A DNA stretch of 7,434 bases from Gemmatimonadota bacterium. GTDB taxonomy: Bacteria > Gemmatimonadota > Gemmatimonadetes > Gemmatimonadales > GWC2-71-9. The notes under the pieces were generated by a model. It was not told where the DNA came from, ran no database searches, and worked only from the letters and a program-made list of their open reading frames with translations. The stretch lies in assembly GCA_003220975.1 (NCBI GenBank), contig QHTX01000120.1, positions 5,591 through 13,024 of the forward strand, given 5' to 3'. The position numbers were made by a program, and so were the translations under genes. This document shows, piece by piece, positions 1 to 5,516 of this stretch (the first letter of the stretch is position 1; the number at the start of each line of letters is the position of its first letter).

Positions 1-257
1 TCGGGAGCACGAACGCTCACGACCGGTGCTCTCGCCTGAACGACGAACACGCGTGCGTGTTGCTCGCTTGCCGGGTCAATCGTCAGCGTGTAGCGAAGGA
101 GCAACACCCCGCCGGTGGCGTCATAGCGCGCGCTATCGACGCGGGCGTCCGCCACGAGGCGATCCCCGCGAGGCCATGGAATCACTTGGGTGGTTGCGAC
201 CCGCGTCGCGAGACACAGCACCGCGGCCCACGCCGGGGCCCGGAGACAAATCTTCAT
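1..257 (-). CDS. Secreted protein of unknown function, partial (C-terminus beyond left edge)
   Basis: The reading frame is open from the ATG at 257 to the window edge (85 codons seen, no stop). It begins MKICLRAPAWAAVLCLATRV, a basic n-region followed by a hydrophobic core, which reads as a Sec signal peptide with cleavage probably near residue 22-24 (ATTQ). The mature part (VIPWPRGDRLVADARVDSAR, then a beta-rich stretch GGVLLLRYTLTID) matches no family I recognise. A second in-frame ATG lies 12 bases upstream at 269 and would add MEVV. Both starts have the same GGAGG, five bases ahead. I prefer 257 because it gives a cleaner signal peptide. The upstream ATG overlaps the stop of the lipoprotein gene by one base (TGATG), so the two genes are surely co-transcribed and probably translationally coupled, suggesting linked roles at the cell envelope. 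Being secreted is well supported; function is unknown. Confidence 0.72.
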   Translation of the reverse strand, partial: MKICLRAPAWAAVLCLATRVATTQVIPWPRGDRLVADARVDSARYDATGGVLLLRYTLTIDPASEQHARVFVVQARAPVVSVRAP

Positions 258-279
258 CACAACCTCCATCACAACCTCC
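256..279 (-). repeat. Perfect tandem duplication of a ribosome site plus start codon (2 x 12 bases)
   Basis: Read on the minus strand, the unit GGAGGTTGTGAT occurs twice in a row (279-268 and 267-256). Each copy is followed by G, so each forms GGAGG-TTGTG-ATG. The first copy also contains the TGA stop (271-269) of the lipoprotein gene, and its ATG (269-267) overlaps that stop by one base. The second copy supplies the ATG at 257. The copies are 12 bases apart, so the starts are in frame and both are plausible. The duplication is seen directly. That it gives two working starts is inference. Confidence 0.85.
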
Positions 280-1963
280 GAAACCGGAGGTGGTAGCTGC
301 CCGGCCCGTGCCTCAGGTAGCCGCCCCGGATCAGGGGAGAGCGAACGAGTAGTTCCAAGTACCCCTCGAGCTCGTCCACCAACTCCCCGGACGCATCGAC
401 CACGTCCACTTCCTGGCCGCACCGGTGCTCGGCGTGACCCGAAGCGGCGGTGAAGTTGCGGTCGAGATCGAACAGCCCACCCCATTGCAGACTGATATCA
501 TTGAACGGAATCCGCTCGTGGGTCACCGCGAAGAACGTGTCTGCCAACAAGAGGATCTCCCCGATCGTAAACGCCGTGGCGAACGTGTTGCGCGGATGTT
601 GCGGTAGCCCTCCGCCGATTTCGACGTTCCCGCCCGAGATGAGTTCGATGAGCCCAGGGACCAGGATCCGTACCTCGCCAGAGGCGGAGTCGGCGCCCTC
701 GTCGCCAGCCGACACGATCCCGATGAGTCGCTCGAAGCCGCTGACTTCACCCGGCCGATACCGGGTGGTGAACTCGCCGCCGCTGCTCAGGGCTCCTGCC
801 GCCGGCGTGAACGCTCCGAATCCCGCGCGGTCTTGCGCCTGGTGAGCGTGACCGCCCGTCTCCGCGAGAAACTCGGATCGCGTCCTGACCGCCAGGCCTT
901 CTGTCGAGCTGCCGTCCGACCACCGAGCCCTCACCGTCACCTCGAAGTTGTCCGTCGCAAGGCCGCACCTCGGTGGCAACCTCGCCGGGGGAAGCCCGCC
1001 GGGCGTCACGTGAATCGAGACCTCCAGCTTCCGCTTCTCCGACGGGTCGACCGTGACCGCGACCCCCGCGACTTCCTCCACACCATCGATGATCGCGCGG
1101 GCATACATCTTTCCAGTTTGCGCACCAGGCGCATCGGAAGGACTGGTGTTCGTGAGCGCCGTGACGCAGGTCGAGTCGGTGGCCCCGCACGCACCCGCCG
1201 TGGGGCCCGGGGTTGAGCCCCCACTCCCCGGATGCCACTCCCATCCCGTCACGCTCACGGCCCTCCCGTCCTTGCGGCGAGCCGTGAACTTCACGTTGGA
1301 GCCCGTGTGCACGTGGCTCGAGTCCACCACGACGATGAGTTGCGTCGCCACCGGCGTAGTGGTCACCGCCGTCGCGCCCAGGTAGTAGTAGCACGGGAAC
1401 GGGAACGGGAAGCCGCACCGAATCGTCGAGCTCGGGTCCGGAACGTTGGTGCGCTGCGCCCGCCCGATCCCCTGAACGACCACCGTGTCGATCCACGTCG
1501 AGTCCAGCTCGACCGCATTGCTTTCGGCGCACGGGACGTAGCCGCCGAGCGGGCTGAACAGCACGAACACGTTGCCGTAGCAGGTGAGGTCGGCTCGCGA
1601 GAACGTCCCGCCCGGTCCGTAATAGCGCTCCAGCATGTTCCAAATGTCGGGGTTCCACGGGGGATTGGGCGAGATGTAGCGGTAGATGTACCCCGTCACC
1701 TTGATCTCCACCCGGATCTTGCCGTCGTAGGTCGCGAATTCGACGGGCCCGTACGCCGCCGAATTACCCGACGCGGGCAAAGTGACCGTGAACGTGCCCG
1801 AGGGAGGCGGGAGCTCGTCGGATTCCGGCGCCGCGGACAGGCTCGCCCGCAAACGCCCACCGCTCGGGGCCGTGAGAGACGGCTGACGCTCGGAGCAGGA
1901 GATCAGGGCCACGACGGCAATGAGTACCGCGGCACGCTGCAGCGGAGGCAACACTCGGCGCAC
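269..1963 (-). CDS. Large lipoprotein with Ig-like segments and a C-terminal HxxGxxxD signature
   Basis: This is a 564-residue exported lipoprotein. With the GTG start at 1963 it begins with two arginines, has a hydrophobic core at about 8-21, and a lipobox L-I-S-C with the lipidated Cys at 23; Ser at +2 is compatible with outer-membrane sorting. A TTG at 1972 extends the frame, but the GGAGG at 1977-1973 would touch it; the GTG nine bases away fits better. Residues about 75-125 are rich in Tyr, Trp and Pro. Residues about 205-310 resemble a bacterial Ig-like (Big) fold with an internal disulfide candidate (Cys259, Cys266). Eight Cys lie in the mature part, so disulfides are likely. Near the C-terminus are H513-R-C-G-Q-E-V-D520 and Y-H558-L-R-F, resembling the zinc-ligand pattern (HxxGxxxD, then a late His) of LAS peptidoglycan peptidases (M15/M74). 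The catalytic Glu expected three residues before the last His in M15 is Gly here, so it may be a binding domain or a different family. The enzyme idea is a hypothesis; export and lipidation are well supported. Confidence 0.82.
   Translation of the reverse strand: MRRVLPPLQRAAVLIAVVALISCSERQPSLTAPSGGRLRASLSAAPESDELPPPSGTFTVTLPASGNSAAYGPVEFATYDGKIRVEIKVTGYIYRYISPNPPWNPDIWNMLERYYGPGGTFSRADLTCYGNVFVLFSPLGGYVPCAESNAVELDSTWIDTVVVQGIGRAQRTNVPDPSSTIRCGFPFPFPCYYYLGATAVTTTPVATQLIVVVDSSHVHTGSNVKFTARRKDGRAVSVTGWEWHPGSGGSTPGPTAGACGATDSTCVTALTNTSPSDAPGAQTGKMYARAIIDGVEEVAGVAVTVDPSEKRKLEVSIHVTPGGLPPARLPPRCGLATDNFEVTVRARWSDGSSTEGLAVRTRSEFLAETGGHAHQAQDRAGFGAFTPAAGALSSGGEFTTRYRPGEVSGFERLIGIVSAGDEGADSASGEVRILVPGLIELISGGNVEIGGGLPQHPRNTFATAFTIGEILLLADTFFAVTHERIPFNDISLQWGGLFDLDRNFTAASGHAEHRCGQEVDVVDASGELVDELEGYLELLVRSPLIRGGYLRHGPGSYHLRFRRL
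1394..1411 (-). repeat. Triplicated hexamer coding Phe-Pro repeats
   Basis: The hexamer CGGGAA (TTCCCG on the coding strand) is repeated three times without change and codes FPFPFP, followed by Cys and three Tyr (codons TAC TAC TAC) in the lipoprotein, at about residues 186-194. It stays in frame for any copy number. It is probably a small replication-slippage expansion in a surface-exposed loop. Confidence 0.6.
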
Positions 1964-1972
1964 TGGTTCCAA

Positions 1973-1977
1973 CCTCC
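1973..1977 (-). promoter_or_regulatory. Shine-Dalgarno site deciding the lipoprotein start
   Basis: The minus-strand GGAGG ends directly against the TTG at 1972, leaving no spacer, but lies nine bases before the GTG at 1963. Normal spacing is about 5-10 bases, so GTG is the likely start, giving a compact n-region of MRR-type before the hydrophobic signal core. Confidence 0.6.
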
Positions 1978-2013
1978 AGCACGGACTTCCGAGGGCGCGG
2001 GACGAAACCGGGG

Positions 2014-2028
2014 GTTACAGGCTGTAAC
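2014..2028. promoter_or_regulatory. Perfect 15-base palindrome, candidate operator upstream of the lipoprotein gene
   Basis: GTTACAGGCTGTAAC has 7-base arms around a single central base and sits in the 105-base gap (1964-2068) between the amidohydrolase stop and the lipoprotein start, about 50 bases before the GTG. The arms are AT-richer than their surroundings, as dimeric regulator sites often are. TATGTT directly overlaps its upstream edge on the minus strand and could be part of a -10, with TTGCTG 20 bases before it; that spacing is long, so the promoter is unsure. The TACA...TGTA halves recall BlaI/MecI/CopY-type operators, but those have two bases between the halves and this has three. 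A 6-base stem with 3-base loop is possible, yet no T-run follows, so a terminator is unlikely. The rest of the gap shows nothing else clear. Confidence 0.45.
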
Positions 2029-2068
2029 ATACACACGCGGGAGCGGGCCGCCAGCAAGGTTGTGCCGA

Positions 2069-3271
2069 TCAGCGCTGGTGCACGACGCGTCCGGCGACGA
2101 CAGTGAGAAGCGCGGTCGAAGGCGGTGAAGGGCGGTGCAGCGCGGTCGAGGGAAACACCGCGAGATCGGCCTGCTTGCCGACATCGAGGGAGCCGATCTC
2201 CCTCTCGAGCCCCAGGGCCCGGGCGCCCTCGATCGTGAGCATGCGGAGCGCCTCCTCGCCTTCGAGCCCGGCCGCCGTCGCCTCGGGCCAGAGGGTCACG
2301 TCCCCGGTGCTCACCACCGAATCCGTGCCGAGACCGACGCGCAACCCCGCGCGGCGGAACGCGGCCAACGGCGCGGCGCCGTGCCCGTGGGCGCGGTTCG
2401 AGCGCGGGCAGTGCGCCACCGCCACCCCGGCGTCCCGGAGAGTCTCGATGTCCGGCCCGTCCACCTGGACGCAGTGGATGCACAGCCACCCCGTTGCACG
2501 CTCCAAGGCGCCAAGTCGCAAGAGATACTGTACCGGCGAGCAGTGCTGCGCCTGCACCGCGATGCCCCGGGAGCGGAGCGCGTCGGCGAACGAGCCGCTC
2601 CCCTCGCGCACGAGCTGCGTCTCCTCCCGAGACTCGGCGAGGTGCACCGCCACCGGGAGCCCGAGGCTCCGAGCAAAATCGTCCACGGCGCGATACAGCG
2701 GCGCGCTCACGGTGTAGGGGGCGTGCGGCGAAACGCCCAACCGCAGCCGGGACGACGCCAGCGAGCCGAGCCGGGTGAGCGCCTGTTCCAGCTCGGCGAG
2801 GCTCGTGCGCGCCTGCGCGGGATCGGGACCGAACACCTCCTGATAGCAGATCCCCCGACCGCCCAGCGCGTGAAGCGCGTGCATCACTGCGCCCGTGCTC
2901 CCCGTATCCGCCACGCACGTCACCCCCGCGGCCCAGCAGTCCCGCACGCCCCGCTCCGCCGAGCGAGTGAACTCGTCGGGGGGGGTGGCGTCCTTGAGCG
3001 CGCGGATCGTCCGGATCCAGCGGGCGAACTCGGGCTCCGAGTTCCGGCCCGCGAGGTGGGTGAGCTCGAGGTGCGTGTGGGTGTTGACGAGGCCGGGGAC
3101 CAGCACGGCGTCCGGACATTCGAGGACGTGCGCCCCGGGAGCGGGTGGCTCGGGGACGCAGCGATTCGGGCCGACGGCGGCGATGGTGCCGCGGTCGTCA
3201 ACGAGAACGGCGCCGTCCTCGATGGGCGGCGCCGTCACGGGATGCACGGAGCCCGCGCGGATGCGCAGCAT
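2069..3271 (-). CDS. Amidohydrolase-superfamily metal-dependent deaminase/hydrolase (COG0402-like)
   Basis: This 400-residue cytosolic enzyme belongs to the SsnA/TrzA/MtaD type of amidohydrolases, which remove an amino group (or halide) from purine- or triazine-like rings. Visible motifs are: a short N-terminal beta segment with GAVLVDDRGTIAAVG; PGLVNTHTHLE with metal ligands H65 and H67; SPHAPYT (H183); VHLAESREE with ligand H210 and proposed catalytic E213; IHC (H266); AHCPRSN at 286-292; GLGTDS with ligand D317; and a closing GxLxxGKQADL-type strand at 360-370. All core catalytic positions are present. The HTHLELTHL wording recalls aminodeoxyfutalosine deaminases of menaquinone synthesis, but I cannot fix the substrate; adenosine, guanine and related deaminases remain open. 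The ATG at 3271 has GAGG just three bases ahead (a tight spacing); a longer frame from 3358 would overlap the upstream gene. The start lies 11 bases after the penicillin-binding protein stop, so the two probably share a transcript. Confidence 0.85.
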   Translation of the reverse strand: MLRIRAGSVHPVTAPPIEDGAVLVDDRGTIAAVGPNRCVPEPPAPGAHVLECPDAVLVPGLVNTHTHLELTHLAGRNSEPEFARWIRTIRALKDATPPDEFTRSAERGVRDCWAAGVTCVADTGSTGAVMHALHALGGRGICYQEVFGPDPAQARTSLAELEQALTRLGSLASSRLRLGVSPHAPYTVSAPLYRAVDDFARSLGLPVAVHLAESREETQLVREGSGSFADALRSRGIAVQAQHCSPVQYLLRLGALERATGWLCIHCVQVDGPDIETLRDAGVAVAHCPRSNRAHGHGAAPLAAFRRAGLRVGLGTDSVVSTGDVTLWPEATAAGLEGEEALRMLTIEGARALGLEREIGSLDVGKQADLAVFPSTALHRPSPPSTALLTVVAGRVVHQR

Positions 3272-3282
3272 ACACCTCGCCG

Positions 3283-5448
3283 CTACGGCGAAACGCCGAT
3301 CCCGAACGGCGCATGCACGGGGCACGCCTGGGTGGGCTCGGTACCGGGATAGAACCACTCCCAGTGGCGCACGTCCTGCGGGCAGAACGGCGTGGCGAGG
3401 TAGCCGTTCGACCAGTCCACCTCGCGCGTGAGGAGCGAATCGGGCCGCGCCCAGTCCGGGGGTGGGGGACGGCGGTCGTACACGTCGCGCATGAACGCCG
3501 TCCAGGCGGGTGCGACGATCTTCCCGCCCCCTGCGTTGTGCTCGAGGATGCGCTGCTGGATGTCGTAGCCCACCCAGATCCCGGCCACGAGCTCCGGCGT
3601 GTACCCGATGAACCAGGCGTCGGTGTAGTCGTCGGTCGTGCCGGTCTTACCGGCGGCGGGCAGCGTGAAGCCCGCCTTCCACACGGCGCTGAACGCCGTG
3701 CCGCGCCGGATGACGTCCTTCATCATGTCCACCATCAGCCACGTGTGCTCGGGGTCCATCACCGGGTCGCGGCGGATCGCCGGCTGCCACAGGATGTTCC
3801 CCTGACGGTCCTCGACGCGGAGGATACCGACCGGCTCGGCGCGCGTGCCGAGGGTCGCGAACGCGGTATACGCCGCGATCATCTCGAGCGGCCGCACGCC
3901 CGTGGAGCCGATGTGGATGGACGGATACGGCGGGAGCGGCGTCGTGATGCCGTACCGCCGGGCTTCGCCGATCACCGTCTGCTCGCCCAGCGCCATGCCG
4001 AGCTTGATGGTCGCGAGGTTGCGCGACAGGTACAGTGCCTCGCGCATCGGGATCAGGCCGAGCGTCGTGTCGTCGTCGTCCTTGGGCTGCCACGGGGTCG
4101 AGTCGAGCTGGATCACCGGCGGATTCAAGGGTGAGTCGTCGAGGATCTCGGTGACGGGATGGCCCGCCCGGACCGCCGCCGAGTACACGAACGGCTTGAA
4201 CGTCGAGCCCGGCTGGCGGACCGCCTGGGTGGCGCGGTTGTACTTCGAGTCGTCGAAGTCGCGCCCGCCGATCATGGCCCGGATGTAGCCGGTGTTCGCG
4301 TCGAGCGCGATCAGCGCGCCCTGGAGGTACTGCGTGTACTGCCCGTGGTCCTCCGCCGACGCCTTGGACGACTCGATGTACTCGCGATAGGTGGTCTTGC
4401 CCGGGAACTTGCCGTTCGAGTACACCCCGGCTTCGATGGCGTCGAGCTGCGACTGGAGTGCGCGCTCCGCCGCCTGCTGCATATCGAGATCGAGCGTGGT
4501 GTAGACGCGCAGGCCGCCCTCGTACAGGTCCCGGCCGAAGCGCGCGTCGAGCTGCTGGCGTAGCCATTCGACGAAGTACGGCGCGATGTCGCCGTAGCTG
4601 GTGCGGTTCGAGGTGAGCACGAGCGGATAGGAGCGCCACAACTCGCACTCCTCGGGGGTGAGGAAGCTCTGGTCGCGCATCAGGCCCAGCACCACGTTGC
4701 GCCGCTGCACGGCGCGCTCGGGGTGGGTCCGCGGGTTGTAGGTGGCCGGCGCCTTGGGCAGCGCCGCCAGCGTCGCCGCCTCTGCGACGTTGAGCTGGCG
4801 GGCCGACTTGCCGAAGTAGATCTGGCCCGCGGCCTCGACCCCGTGCGCCCCCGCGCCGAGGTCGATCTGATTGAGATAGAACTGGAGGATCGTGTCCTTC
4901 GGGAAGTTGTGCTCGATCTCCACCGCCACGCGCGCTTCCTTGAGCTTGCGCGTCAGCTGCTTCTGGCGGCTGATCTCCTCGGGGAAAATGTTGCGCGCCA
5001 GCTGCATCGTGATGGTCGAGAACCCCTGGGCGAAGCTCATCGCCAGCAGGTCGTTCTTCATCGCCCCGAGGATGCGCCAGTAGTCGATGCCGTGGTGCCG
5101 GTAGAAGCGCTTGTCCTCGGTGGCGATGAACGCCTGCCGCACCGGCTCGGGGATCTCGCTGAGCGGCAGCACCGTGCGCCGCTCGGCGCCGAGCTCGCTG
5201 ATGAGGCGGCCGTCCGCCGCGTACACCTTCGACGTCTGGACCTGGTGGTTGGGGTTCGCGACGAGCCGCGAAATGCTGGGGCAATGCTCCCCCGCGCACA
5301 CGCGGGTCCACGACCCGTAGCCGAGGCCGAAGAGATACGCGGCGCCGAGCACGGCCGCGGCGATCACGCGGGCGCGGGTCCGCGGGTTCTGCCACCAGGT
5401 GCTGGGGCGCGGCAGCGAGACCGGGGAGGGCGCGGGGATGGAAGCCAT
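3283..5448 (-). CDS. Class A penicillin-binding protein 1A (glycosyltransferase and transpeptidase)
   Basis: This 721-residue inner-membrane enzyme polymerises lipid II into glycan strands and cross-links the peptides. A short cytoplasmic tail precedes one membrane anchor at about 28-47. The GT51 domain (about 85-260) shows EDKRFYRHHG with catalytic E111, QGFSTITMQLARN at 141-153, RKLKEARVAVEIE with E171, and the YLNQIDLGAGAHGVEAA block. The transpeptidase domain (about 370-660) has the SxxK motif S415-T-F-K418, the SxN motif S475-R-N477 and K601-T-G-T604. The tail (about 675-710) has the usual CP...PGTEP...CP pattern. All catalytic residues are present. Length is shorter than E. coli PBP1A (about 850), consistent with lack of the extra OB-like insertion. 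The ATG at 5448 gives a normal N-terminus; upstream only a weak TAGG lies 10 bases away. It is transcribed divergently from tyrS and is followed 11 bases later by the amidohydrolase. Essential or semi-essential for wall growth and the target of beta-lactams. Confidence 0.95.
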   Translation of the reverse strand: MASIPAPSPVSLPRPSTWWQNPRTRARVIAAAVLGAAYLFGLGYGSWTRVCAGEHCPSISRLVANPNHQVQTSKVYAADGRLISELGAERRTVLPLSEIPEPVRQAFIATEDKRFYRHHGIDYWRILGAMKNDLLAMSFAQGFSTITMQLARNIFPEEISRQKQLTRKLKEARVAVEIEHNFPKDTILQFYLNQIDLGAGAHGVEAAGQIYFGKSARQLNVAEAATLAALPKAPATYNPRTHPERAVQRRNVVLGLMRDQSFLTPEECELWRSYPLVLTSNRTSYGDIAPYFVEWLRQQLDARFGRDLYEGGLRVYTTLDLDMQQAAERALQSQLDAIEAGVYSNGKFPGKTTYREYIESSKASAEDHGQYTQYLQGALIALDANTGYIRAMIGGRDFDDSKYNRATQAVRQPGSTFKPFVYSAAVRAGHPVTEILDDSPLNPPVIQLDSTPWQPKDDDDTTLGLIPMREALYLSRNLATIKLGMALGEQTVIGEARRYGITTPLPPYPSIHIGSTGVRPLEMIAAYTAFATLGTRAEPVGILRVEDRQGNILWQPAIRRDPVMDPEHTWLMVDMMKDVIRRGTAFSAVWKAGFTLPAAGKTGTTDDYTDAWFIGYTPELVAGIWVGYDIQQRILEHNAGGGKIVAPAWTAFMRDVYDRRPPPPDWARPDSLLTREVDWSNGYLATPFCPQDVRHWEWFYPGTEPTQACPVHAPFGIGVSP

Positions 5449-5456
5449 CGCGTTAC

Positions 5457-5485
5457 AACCTAGTGGGCCGCCTCGGCGCTTGCCA
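5457..5485 (-). promoter_or_regulatory. Weak candidate promoter for the penicillin-binding protein gene
   Basis: On the minus strand TGGCAA (5485-5480) and TAGGTT (5462-5457) are 17 bases apart. Each matches only three of six consensus bases. The -35 hexamer is the complement of the tyrS -35, so the two promoters would be mirror images sharing one site. A start about seven bases after the -10 would fall next to the ATG at 5448. Low confidence; another promoter inside tyrS is possible. Confidence 0.25.
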
Positions 5486-5508
5486 GCGGTGGAGGCTTCC
5501 CATACGAT
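5480..5508 (+). promoter_or_regulatory. Sigma70-type promoter for tyrS, probably giving a leaderless mRNA
   Basis: TTGCCA (5480-5485, five of six consensus bases) and TACGAT (5503-5508, four of six) are separated by exactly 17 bases. Transcription would be expected to begin about seven bases after the -10, near 5515-5517, which is at the tyrS ATG (5517). The bases just before the ATG (GATTCCGCGCC) carry no Shine-Dalgarno; the only GGAGG (5491-5495 region) is over 20 bases away and lies inside the promoter spacer. Confidence 0.55.
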
Positions 5509-5516
5509 TCCGCGCC

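Noticed and set aside
123..136. Perfect 14-base palindrome ATAGCGC/GCGCTAT
   Set aside because: It lies within the secreted-protein coding region; by rough estimate about one such palindrome is expected by chance in a window of this size.
2014..2028. Palindrome as a rho-independent terminator for the amidohydrolase transcript
   Set aside because: The possible stem is only six base pairs with a three-base loop, AT-rich, and no T-run follows on the minus strand.
1232..2128. Plus-strand 298-codon frame opposite the lipoprotein
   Set aside because: Arg-rich shadow without motifs that runs across the promoter gap; the lipoprotein has a signal peptide, a lipobox and a ribosome site.
2107..2150. 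Repeated GCGGTCGA/GGCGGTG words
   Set aside because: They code for the Pro/Ser/Thr-rich C-terminal stretch of the amidohydrolase and look like imperfect low-complexity coding sequence.
1764..3119. Minus-strand open frame (451 codons) across the amidohydrolase, the gap and the lipoprotein start
   Set aside because: Out of frame with the motif-bearing genes and of low-complexity Arg/Gly/Ala composition; a shadow.
2135..3352. Long plus-strand open frame (405 codons) opposite the amidohydrolase
   Set aside because: Its product is rich in Arg, Ala, Gly and Pro with no motif, and the opposite strand has a full set of amidohydrolase motifs; it is a GC-bias shadow.
3647..5395. Minus-strand 582-codon frame inside the penicillin-binding protein gene
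   Set aside because: Same strand, shifted frame, with Arg/Gly/Pro-rich nonsense; the GT51 and transpeptidase motifs are all in the other frame.
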